Part shown: positions 1-5,220 of the stretch, piece after piece
How the letters are laid out: every line of letters starts with the position of its first letter
Position numbering within the stretch: position 1 is the first letter of the stretch
Assembly: GCA_945870175.1 (NCBI GenBank)
Contig: CAMBRJ010000218.1
Coordinates: 1-5,676 of the forward strand
Reading direction: 5' to 3'
DNA length: 5,676 nt
Source of the DNA: Gemmatimonas phototrophica
GTDB lineage: Bacteria; Gemmatimonadota; Gemmatimonadetes; Gemmatimonadales; Gemmatimonadaceae
Translations under genes and position numbers: made by a program
Notes under the pieces: generated by a model
Database searches by the model: none
The model's input: the letters and a program-made list of their open reading frames with translations, nothing else
Told to the model about the DNA's origin: nothing

Positions 1-36
1 TGATGGGGACGGGGTCCTACCACCGAGCGCGATCCG

Positions 37-1191
37 CTACCGTCCCCACGCCGCGCACACCGCTTCCAGTATCTCCGTCGCGCGTTCGAGCTCCGCGACT
101 TCCACCCACTCCGTGGCCGAATGCGCGCGGGCGATATCGCCGGGGCCAAAACACAACGCGGGAATCCCCGCCTCGGCGAACAGGGCGGCATCGGTCCAGC
201 ACGACAAGCCCGCGATGGTGGGCGCCACGCCAGCCGCCGTGCAGGCCGCGCGCACCGACGCGATCAGCGGCGCATCGAGCGCGAGGTCGAGTGGAGGCTG
301 CGCGCACACCAACGAGACATCGGCCTGAAAGCCCGGGCGCGACGCGGAGAGGGCATCGCACAGCGCGCGCATATCGGCGAGCACCTGCTCCCCGCTCTCG
401 CCGGGCAGCGTGCGGCGTTCGATGTGCAGCGTGCAGCGATCGGCGTAGGTCGACCAGCCGGTGCCGCCCACGATCGACGACGCGTGCAGTGAGGCGCGGC
501 CCAGCAGGGGGTGCACGCGGGGGGAGAGCACGTCGCGTTCGTACCGATCCAGTTCGGCCAGGAGCAGACCGGCATGACGGTTGGCGTCGATCCCCACGTC
601 ATAGCGACTGCCGTGGGCGGCGCGTCCATGCAGCACCACTTCGATCCACGCGAAGCCTTTGTGCGCTGGCGCGATCGCCATGCGGGTGGGTTCGGTAATG
701 ATCGCACCGGTCGCGCGAAGCCCCTGGGCCAGCAACGCGCGCGTGCCGATCGACTCGTACTCTTCGTCGCACACGGCCGTGACGATGATCTCACTCGCCA
801 GCGCACCACGCGCAGCGGCGCGGGCGGCGGCCACGCACATGGCCGCCACGCCGCCCTTCATATCCGTCGACCCGCGCCCGAACAGGTTGGCGTCTCGCAC
901 CTCGGGCGCGAAGGGCGCGTGCGACATGCCTTCCACGCCGACGACATCGAGATGGCCGTTCAAGATGAGCGGCGTGCGGCCGCTGGGACCGATGCGCGCG
1001 ACCACGTTCGCTCGACCGGGGGCGATCTCCTGCAGCGACACCGCGAAGCCCCACGCATTCAGCACGGCAGCCAGGTGCGTGGCACAGGCAAGTTCACCCG
1101 GCCCATCGGGCACGAGGGACGGATTGCGCGAATCGATCGCGACCAGCGATGCAGTCAGCGCGACGGGATCGAGCGGATATCGGTACGTCAC
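37..1191 (-). CDS. M20-family metallopeptidase / deacylase (ArgE/DapE-like)
   Basis: A 384-residue protein, the usual length for acetylornithine deacetylase and succinyl-diaminopimelate desuccinylase relatives, which are cytosolic two-metal amidohydrolases. Visible motifs are NGHLDVV (His80 metal ligand, Asp82 behind it), GRGSTDMKGG (bridging Asp110), CDEEYES (Glu143 as general base, Glu144 as ligand), TEPT (Glu167 ligand), GRAAHGS (His193, in the lid/dimerisation domain, reaching into the partner's active site) and a C-terminal RAHSATEWV (His357 ligand). The full catalytic set is therefore present and the enzyme should be active. The start is a GTG nine bases after the TAG of the kinase gene upstream. 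It is the first start codon possible in this frame, and there is no clear Shine-Dalgarno, so translation may be coupled to the kinase. The substrate cannot be read from sequence: N-acetylornithine, another N-acyl amino acid or a dipeptide are all possible, and no arginine or lysine biosynthesis gene is nearby. Confidence 0.93.
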   Translation of the reverse strand: MTYRYPLDPVALTASLVAIDSRNPSLVPDGPGELACATHLAAVLNAWGFAVSLQEIAPGRANVVARIGPSGRTPLILNGHLDVVGVEGMSHAPFAPEVRDANLFGRGSTDMKGGVAAMCVAAARAAARGALASEIIVTAVCDEEYESIGTRALLAQGLRATGAIITEPTRMAIAPAHKGFAWIEVVLHGRAAHGSRYDVGIDANRHAGLLLAELDRYERDVLSPRVHPLLGRASLHASSIVGGTGWSTYADRCTLHIERRTLPGESGEQVLADMRALCDALSASRPGFQADVSLVCAQPPLDLALDAPLIASVRAACTAAGVAPTIAGLSCWTDAALFAEAGIPALCFGPGDIARAHSATEWVEVAELERATEILEAVCAAWGR

Positions 1192-1200
1192 GAGGTAAGT

Positions 1201-2148
1201 CTAGGCGTCGGACGAGAGCGGCGACACCTCTACACCACGCGCGGCGATGCGCCACGGCAAGACGTCGCCGAATGGCGAGACGGCTTCGACCACGCGAGCG
1301 ACGTCGTCGGCATCGCTCACGATCATCACGCAACCGCCGCCGCTGGCGCCGAGCGCCTTCAGTCCCTGGGCGCCGACGGCGCGGGCGGCTTGCTCGAGCG
1401 CGTCGATGCGTTCGGTGCTGATTCGCGGATGAAGGGCGCGCTGATGGATCCAGTGTTCGTCCACGAGCGCGGCCAGCGTGGTCACGTCGGCCGCATGCAG
1501 GGCGCTGCGCATCCCGCGGGCCAGCACGGCCATACGATCGAGCGCCTCCACGACATGCGGCGAGCGACGGCGGTAGGCGTCGAGCACGGCCGTGATCGTG
1601 TCCCCACTCATGCGCGATTCACCCGTGTATACGAGGGTGATGCGTGCTTCGAGCGCGGCGTGTGCGGTGGCCGACAGCGGAATCTGTTCCACCGACACGC
1701 CGTCGCCCGACGTGCGGTCGCCGAACGTCAGCCCCAGCGCGCCACCAAAGGCGGCGGCGTAGTGATCCTGACGGCCGCCGGCGATGCCCAGCTCTTCGAC
1801 TTCGAGCGCGCGACTCCACTCGGCGAGCCACGCGGGATCCGGCTGCTGTCCCTGGGCGGCGGCGATGGCGGCCGCGAGCGCGACGCCGGCCGCCGATGAT
1901 CCGCCAAGTCCCGCGCCGATCGGGAAGTCGCTCGCCAGGGTGACCCGCCCCACCGCACCGGCGCGACGCAGCGCGGCGGCGACCAGCGGCAGACGGTTCG
2001 CCTCAGCGAGTCCGGAGAGGAGGGTGACGCGGGCTCGCCGTTCGATGGCGAGGTTACAAACAAAGCCGCCTCGCTCTTCGGGATAGGGTGGGACATCTGT
2101 CCACCCTCCTCCGAAGTCGAGGCGACTCGGTGCCGACGCGACGAACAC
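1201..2148 (-). CDS. GHMP-family sugar kinase, HddA-like (heptose 7-phosphate kinase type)
   Basis: A 315-residue GHMP kinase. Motif 1 near the N-terminus (APSRLDFGGGWTDVPPYPEE, residues 6-25) is the sugar-binding signature seen in D-glycero-D-manno-heptose 7-phosphate kinases and in the kinase domain of L-fucokinase. Motif 2, the ATP phosphate-binding loop, is PIGAGLGGSSAAG (76-88). GGRQDHYAAAFGG (124-136) and LVYTGESRMSG (172-182) match conserved HddA-type blocks, and motif 3 is LGASGGGCVMI (266-276). HddA makes heptose 1,7-bisphosphate for GDP-heptose used in surface glycans. Family membership is firm, but the exact sugar is inferred. No heptose isomerase, phosphatase or nucleotidyltransferase is next to it, so another sugar is possible. 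The start is GTG, six bases after the TAG of the upstream gene. The purine-rich AAG codons that end that gene may serve as a weak ribosome site. It is about 20-30 residues shorter than typical HddA but all motifs are present. Confidence 0.9.
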   Translation of the reverse strand: MFVASAPSRLDFGGGWTDVPPYPEERGGFVCNLAIERRARVTLLSGLAEANRLPLVAAALRRAGAVGRVTLASDFPIGAGLGGSSAAGVALAAAIAAAQGQQPDPAWLAEWSRALEVEELGIAGGRQDHYAAAFGGALGLTFGDRTSGDGVSVEQIPLSATAHAALEARITLVYTGESRMSGDTITAVLDAYRRRSPHVVEALDRMAVLARGMRSALHAADVTTLAALVDEHWIHQRALHPRISTERIDALEQAARAVGAQGLKALGASGGGCVMIVSDADDVARVVEAVSPFGDVLPWRIAARGVEVSPLSSDA

Positions 2149-2154
2149 GTCGAA

Positions 2155-3120
2155 CTACTTCTTCTTCGTTGGCGCCTTCTTGGCGGGAGCTTTGGCCGCC
2201 TTCTTCGCCGGTGCCTTGGCTGGTGCCTTGGCTGGTGCCTTGGCTGGTGCCTTGGCTGGTGCCTTGGCTGCCTTCTTGGCGGGGGCCTTGGCTGGTGCCT
2301 TGGCCGCCTTCTTGGCGGGGGCCTTAGCCGGGGCCTTGGCCGCCTTCTTGGCGGGGGCCTTAGCCGGGGCCGTGGCCGCCTTCTTGGCGGGGGCCTTCAC
2401 TGGCGCCTTCACCGGTGCCTTCACCGGCGCCTTCACCGGCGCCTTGGCCGGTGCCGGCGCCTTCATCGGAGCCGCTTTGGCCGGAGCAGCCGGTGTCGGC
2501 TTGGCGACGGCCACAACCTTGACCTCGGCTTTCGGAGCCGGCTTGGCCTCGGGCTGGGCCTCTACCACTTCAACTTTTGGAGCGGGCGGCTTCGGGGCCG
2601 GCTTTGGAGGAAGCGGCGCGTAGGTGACCCTGTCCGACGGCTTTTGCGGCTCGATGCGCATGGCGGCCCGCGCTTCGAGGGCCGCCTCGGCGGCAGCAGC
2701 CGGAGCCGTGACCGCCTTGGGCAGCTGGCCGAGGGGTACCGGCTTGGGCGGCGGCGCCTTCGGTCCGGGAATCGGTAAGGACCCGTGCTTCGCGATGTAC
2801 GCGGCTTCAGCCTGTTGAATCAGCACCTCGGCTTCTTCCTGCCCCATCTGGCCGCGACGGACCATGTAGTGGATCAGGTCGCGCGCACTCTCGATCGCGA
2901 AGGCGCTGAACCCAGCCGCCGCTCCGATCACCTCACGCATGGCGCCGGCCATCTTGCTGCCAGCTTCCAAGCTGATCTCGTGCGCCCGCTGCGCCATTTC
3001 GGCCGCGGTGTCGCGTGCGTCTGCAGCCCGATGCCCAGGGCCACGGCGCGGAGCCGGACTGGCAGGAGGTGCGTCACCTTCGGTGATCGTGTCGTCGTCA
3101 GCCTGCGGCAAATCGGCCAT
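2155..3120 (-). CDS. Phasin-like protein with histone-H1-like Lys/Ala/Pro repeat tail (PhaF/AlgP style)
   Basis: A 321-residue protein of three parts. Residues 1-35 are acidic/proline-rich and probably disordered. Residues 36-112 are predicted helical, with an amphipathic segment and the block ARDLIHYMVRRGQMGQEEAE (79-98), which resembles the 'ERGKMTREEAEELI' region of polyhydroxyalkanoate granule-associated phasins. Residues 115-321 are Pro/Ala/Lys-rich, ending in KAPV and APAKAPAKKAAK repeats and a terminal KKAPTKKK. PhaF of pseudomonads joins a phasin domain to a similar H1-like DNA-binding tail and helps segregate granules; AlgP has the same kind of tail. From this I infer a granule- or membrane-associated protein that may bind DNA through its cationic tail, but no polyhydroxyalkanoate synthase is in view. 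No signal peptide or membrane segment is seen. It is the first gene of the left operon, with an ATG start preceded by AAGGAG at 3133-3138. It could instead be a nucleoid protein unrelated to storage granules. Confidence 0.85.
   Translation of the reverse strand: MADLPQADDDTITEGDAPPASPAPRRGPGHRAADARDTAAEMAQRAHEISLEAGSKMAGAMREVIGAAAGFSAFAIESARDLIHYMVRRGQMGQEEAEVLIQQAEAAYIAKHGSLPIPGPKAPPPKPVPLGQLPKAVTAPAAAAEAALEARAAMRIEPQKPSDRVTYAPLPPKPAPKPPAPKVEVVEAQPEAKPAPKAEVKVVAVAKPTPAAPAKAAPMKAPAPAKAPVKAPVKAPVKAPVKAPAKKAATAPAKAPAKKAAKAPAKAPAKKAAKAPAKAPAKKAAKAPAKAPAKAPAKAPAKAPAKKAAKAPAKKAPTKKK
2213..2272. repeat. 12-bp tandem repeat, four perfect copies plus one partial
   Basis: On the plus strand the unit gccttggctggt occurs at 2213, 2225, 2237 and 2249, then as gccttggctgcc at 2261. 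On the coding (minus) strand each copy adds Pro-Ala-Lys-Ala to the tail of the phasin/H1-like protein. The copies are identical at the DNA level, not only the protein level, which points to recent expansion by slippage or unequal crossover. A change of one unit keeps the frame. Confidence 0.95.
2249..2392. repeat. 36-bp tandem repeat, four copies (2249, 2285, 2321, 2357)
   Basis: Each unit is three 12-base blocks on the plus strand: gccttRgcyggK, then gccttggcygcc (gccgtggccgcc in the last copy), then ttcttggcgggg. Copies differ at only a few positions. On the coding strand they give the 12-residue module APAKAPAKKAAK (residues about 243-290; the first residue-order copy reads KAAT). This is a higher-order repeat built from the same 12-bp building block as the neighbouring short array, and its first unit overlaps that array. 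Confidence 0.9.
2393..2452. repeat. 12-bp tandem repeat encoding KAPV modules
   Basis: Plus-strand units of the form gccttcacYggY begin at 2393, 2405, 2417 and 2429, followed by gccttggccggt at 2441. On the coding strand they give the KAPV run at residues about 226-244. This array has diverged from the Pro-Ala-Lys-Ala array by one codon (Val for Ala), and its copies vary at wobble positions, so it may be older. Confidence 0.85.
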
Positions 3121-3132
3121 GGGTCGAACGCA

Positions 3133-3138
3133 CTCCTT
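3133..3138 (-). promoter_or_regulatory. Shine-Dalgarno site for the phasin/H1-like gene
   Basis: The minus strand reads AAGGAG here, 12 bases before the ATG at 3120-3118. The spacing is longer than the ideal 5-9 bases, but this is the clearest ribosome-binding site in the window and supports this ATG as the start of the operon's first gene. Confidence 0.55.
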
Positions 3139-3235
3139 CCGCCATCAATGGAGGTAGAGGTGGTCGTCCGACTTTTCTACCGAGGGTACTGCTCAGGCCT
3201 CAATAGTATGGTCCACGCCCACCAGAACGGGGGTA

Positions 3236-3263
3236 ACTATATGATTTTCAGTCATCTATGCAA
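3236..3263 (-). promoter_or_regulatory. Candidate sigma-70-type promoter for the leftward operon
   Basis: On the minus strand TTGCAT (3263-3258) and TATAGT (3241-3236) are separated by 16 bases. The -10 matches the TATAAT consensus at five of six positions and the -35 at three of six (TTG). Transcription would begin near 3229, leaving a leader of about 108 bases before the ATG at 3120. This is a consensus match by eye only. Confidence 0.4.
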
Positions 3264-3296
3264 GGTATACGGACGTGATTTGCGAGGCGAACCGCA

Positions 3297-3383
3297 TATT
3301 ATAGGGAAGGCGAGCGGCCACCGGCATCGTGGCCACTGTACCGACGCGGTGTCCCAAAAGTTACTTCATAGAGCCTTTAATAA
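3297..3383 (+). promoter_or_regulatory. Possible promoter elements for the CoA-transferase gene
   Basis: Two -10-like hexamers face right: TATTAT at 3297-3302 and TAATAA at 3378-3383. Neither has a convincing -35 at 16-18 bases. Use of the second would give a leader of only about 10-15 bases, and no Shine-Dalgarno precedes the ATG at 3401, so the gene may be translated from a very short leader. Weak evidence. Confidence 0.2.
3316..3334. other. Inverted repeat GGCCAC-N7-GTGGCC (operator or hairpin candidate)
   Basis: Perfect six-base arms (3316-3321 and 3329-3334) flank a seven-base centre. There is no T-run after it, so it is not a typical terminator. It lies 67 bases before the CoA-transferase start, just downstream of a TATTAT element, where a regulator could bind. 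A chance palindrome is possible at this GC content. Confidence 0.3.
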
Positions 3384-3400
3384 AGCATCATAAAAACATC

Positions 3401-4543
3401 ATGAAGACATTACCGCTCGAAGGCGTCAAAGTCGTCGATCTGTCACGGGTGCTCGCCGGACCGCACTGTAGCATGGCGCTCGGCGATCTCGGCGCGCACG
3501 TAATCAAGGTTGAACGGTCCGGATCGGGCGATGACACCCGCGGCTGGGGGCCTCCCTTCGCCTCCGACGGCGAGTCCGCGTACTTTTTGAGCACCAATCG
3601 CAACAAGTTGTCGCTCGCGGCCGACTTTCGCTCGGCCGACGATGTGGCACTGTTACACGAACTAATCGCCGGTGCCGATATCGTCATCGAGAACTTTCTT
3701 CCCGGTGTTTTGGCGCGATATGGTCTTGATTCTGATTTATTGCTGGCTCAAAATGCACGGCTGATATGGTGCACCATCTCCGGCTTCGGTCCGAGCAGCA
3801 CGCGCCCCGGCTACGATTTCGTCGTACAGGCGGAAAGTGGCTGGATGGCGATCACGGGTGAGCCCGACGGAGCGCCGATGAAGACCGGCGTGGCGCTGGT
3901 CGATCTCATGGCGGGCAAGGACGCCGCGATCGCCGTGTTAGGGGCGTTGGCGGGGCGAGATCGCCTCATCACGGTCGAGGATCGCCGGATCCATGTCACG
4001 CTGAGGGCGTCGGCGCTGGCGGGGCTGGCGAACGTGGCGCAGAACGCGTTGGTGTCGGGGCGCGATGCCCGCCGGTGGGGGAACGCCCACGCCAATCTGG
4101 TGCCCTACCAGCTCTTCGCGGCCGCCGACCGGCCGTTCGTGCTGGCCGTCGGAGCCGATCCGCAGTGGCCGCCCGCCGCCCGGGCGCTCGGACTCGCCGA
4201 TCTCGCCGCCGATCCCCTGTTGGCGACGAACGCCGGTCGGGTGGCGCACCGCGACCGCGTGGTGGCGGCCATCGCGGCGGCCGTCGCGACGCATCCGGCC
4301 GCCAACTGGATGGCGGCGCTCGAGGCGGTCGGCGTTCCCTGCGGTCTGGTCCGCGGCGTCCAGGAGGCGCTGCAGGAGGCAATCGACGAGGGCACCGCAT
4401 CGCCACGAACCGGTGCCGCGCCGCAAGGACATGGTTGTGTTCGCTACGAACCGCCCCACCTTGATGCCCATGGTTCACTCATCCGCAATCACCACTGGAG
4501 TGCATTCCATCACGTGCCGATACTCCCCGCCCGACCGGCGTGA
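3401..4543 (+). CDS. CaiB/BaiF family (class III) CoA-transferase
   Basis: A 380-residue protein beginning MKTLPLEGVKVVDLSRVLAG, the standard opening of class III CoA-transferases, which move CoA between acyl groups through an Asp-bound anhydride and work as interlocked dimers in the cytosol. Family blocks follow in order: PHCSMALGDLGAHVIKVE (21-38), the NRNK segment (66-69), IVIENFLPGVLARYGL (94-109), ISGFG (126-130), RPGYDFVVQAESG (135-147) and MKTGVALVDLMAGKDAA (160-176). Asp168 is the expected nucleophile, matching Asp169 of formyl-CoA transferase. NAHANLVPYQLF (228-239) and GVPCGLVRGVQEAL (311-324) mark the C-terminal half. The ATG at 3401 is chosen because homology begins there; longer in-frame starts only add intergenic sequence. 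No Shine-Dalgarno is visible. The acyl donor and acceptor are unknown, and members include carnitine, formyl, succinyl and racemase (AMACR) types. The stretch around 3700-3770 is unusually AT-rich for the gene. Confidence 0.93.
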   Translation: MKTLPLEGVKVVDLSRVLAGPHCSMALGDLGAHVIKVERSGSGDDTRGWGPPFASDGESAYFLSTNRNKLSLAADFRSADDVALLHELIAGADIVIENFLPGVLARYGLDSDLLLAQNARLIWCTISGFGPSSTRPGYDFVVQAESGWMAITGEPDGAPMKTGVALVDLMAGKDAAIAVLGALAGRDRLITVEDRRIHVTLRASALAGLANVAQNALVSGRDARRWGNAHANLVPYQLFAAADRPFVLAVGADPQWPPAARALGLADLAADPLLATNAGRVAHRDRVVAAIAAAVATHPAANWMAALEAVGVPCGLVRGVQEALQEAIDEGTASPRTGAAPQGHGCVRYEPPHLDAHGSLIRNHHWSAFHHVPILPARPA

Positions 4544-4570
4544 CCTCCCCCGCCGCCATTCGTCTTTTCT

Positions 4571-4606
4571 ACGAGGCGAACAGCACGGTTCTTCGCGCTT
4601 CGTTTG
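4571..4606 (+). terminator. Weak hairpin after the CoA-transferase gene
   Basis: ACGAGGCG (4571-4578) can pair with CGCTTCGT (4596-4603) as an eight-base-pair stem with one G-U pair and a 17-base loop, followed by a short T-rich end (TTTG). It lies 28 bases past the TGA of the CoA-transferase. The large loop and short T tract make it a poor intrinsic terminator. Confidence 0.25.
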
Positions 4607-4615
4607 TCGGAAGGG

Positions 4616-4645
4616 GTGCCAATACCGTCAAGACGGCGTTATCCT
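4616..4645 (+). promoter_or_regulatory. Candidate promoter of the sigma/anti-sigma pair
   Basis: GTGCCA (4616-4621) and TATCCT (4640-4645) are 18 bases apart. If used, the transcript would begin near 4652, at or just before the GTG at 4652 or the ATG at 4658, giving a leaderless or nearly leaderless message. This fits the lack of a Shine-Dalgarno. The spacer contains CCGTC-AA-GACGG (4625-4636). I found no convincing GGAAC/GTC-type ECF promoter, so autoregulation is not shown. Confidence 0.28.
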
Positions 4646-4657
4646 AGCGCCGTGACC

Positions 4658-5218
4658 ATGACGGAAGAAGAACCCACTCCCGCAGACGTCGATACGGACC
4701 AGGACGTCATCTCCCGCATTCTGGCGGGAGAACGCGATGCCTTCGCGATGCTGATCGGTCGATACAGCGATCCGCTGTATCGGCATGCTTTGGGTATGAC
4801 GGGCAGTCCCGACGTCGCCGAAGACATTCTCCAGACATCCTTCATCAAGGCCTATCACCATCTGGGTGAAGTCCGTGGTCGATTCGATGCCTGGCTGTTT
4901 CGGATCGTTGCGAACGGGTGCAAGGACTGGCTGAAGAACATTCGGCGCACGCACCTGAGCTATGAAGAGGACGACCAGCCCTCCACCTTCGCGAGTCCCG
5001 ATGAGGACCTCGACCGCACAGAACTGCGGCAGGACCTCGACTCAGCCCTCGCGCAGTTGGCCCCGTCACTCCGGGAGGCCTTCATCATGAAACATGTTGA
5101 AGGACGCTCCTACGAGGAGATGGCGGATCTCTTGGGGACAACCGTTGGAGCACTGAAGATGCGCGTGCATCGGGCACGAGAAGCCCTTCAGACTCTACTC
5201 GAGGAGAAATACGACTGA
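4658..5218 (+). CDS. ECF-like RNA polymerase sigma factor (sigma-70 family)
   Basis: A 186-residue protein of the length and two-domain build of ECF (group 4) sigma factors. The sigma2 region (about 28-98) includes DAFAMLIGRYSDPLYRHALGM, the AEDILQTSFIKAYHHL helix that contacts core RNA polymerase, and FDAWLFRIVANGCKDWLKN for -10 recognition. A linker rich in Asp and Glu follows (103-125). The sigma4 region (about 127-182) includes LAPSLREAFIMKHVEGRSYEEMADLLG and the recognition helix GTTVGALKMRVHRAREAL (160-177), a typical helix-turn-helix for the -35. The ATG at 4658 is preferred; GTG at 4652 and TTG at 4604 are in-frame alternatives, but they add residues with no family resemblance. No Shine-Dalgarno is visible. 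Its stop overlaps the start of the next gene by one base, so the two products are probably made in balance. The regulon and inducing signal are unknown. Confidence 0.93.
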   Translation: MTEEEPTPADVDTDQDVISRILAGERDAFAMLIGRYSDPLYRHALGMTGSPDVAEDILQTSFIKAYHHLGEVRGRFDAWLFRIVANGCKDWLKNIRRTHLSYEEDDQPSTFASPDEDLDRTELRQDLDSALAQLAPSLREAFIMKHVEGRSYEEMADLLGTTVGALKMRVHRAREALQTLLEEKYD

Positions 5219-5220
5219 TG
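5216..5220 (+). promoter_or_regulatory. TGATG stop/start overlap coupling sigma and anti-sigma genes
   Basis: The TGA of the sigma gene (5216-5218) shares its final A with the ATG of the next gene (5218-5220). Upstream, CTCGAGGAGAAA supplies GAGGAG, a good Shine-Dalgarno about 10 bases before the ATG. Such overlaps commonly tie translation of an anti-sigma factor to that of its partner. Confidence 0.8.

Larger units (their letters stand above)
3121..3400. other. Divergent intergenic region, AT-rich relative to flanks
   Basis: This stretch separates the leftward operon from the rightward CoA-transferase gene. No open frame in it looks like a real gene. It is clearly richer in A and T than either side, especially 3231-3310 and 3356-3400, as expected for promoter DNA in a high-GC genome. 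The promoter, ribosome-site and inverted-repeat candidates it contains are listed separately. Confidence 0.8.

Noticed and set aside
511..1899. A 462-codon open frame on the plus strand opposite the deacylase and kinase genes
   Set aside because: It spans the boundary of two well-supported minus-strand genes, is rich in Arg, His, Gly and Asp with no recognisable motifs, and is the kind of long antisense frame expected in high-GC DNA.
2213..2452. Regular short repeats considered as a CRISPR array
   Set aside because: Units are directly adjacent with no unique spacers, are in phase with codons and encode a low-complexity protein tail.
2180..2623. A 147-codon plus-strand frame reading as Gly-Ala-Leu-Ala repeats
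   Set aside because: It is the mirror of the Lys-Ala-Pro repeat tail. The minus-strand gene has a Shine-Dalgarno, a non-repetitive N-terminal domain and operon context, while this frame has none.
37..3120. Amber codon reassignment (for example pyrrolysine) linking the three left genes into one polyprotein
   Set aside because: Each gene has a complete family-length product with a start codon right after the TAG, so ordinary termination and restart explain the layout. Only low-level readthrough remains an open question.
4385..4655. Possible frameshift near the 3' end of the CoA-transferase, because another frame reads KDMVV and RPTL
   Set aside because: The in-frame tail (VRYEPPHLDAHG, then WSAF) looks like a natural end for this subgroup, total length is normal, and the other frame soon becomes meaningless.
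4604..4657. Earlier TTG (4604) or GTG (4652) start for the sigma factor
   Set aside because: The added residues show no family resemblance and the TTG lacks a ribosome site. The GTG adds only two residues and cannot be excluded, but ATG at 4658 is the simplest choice.
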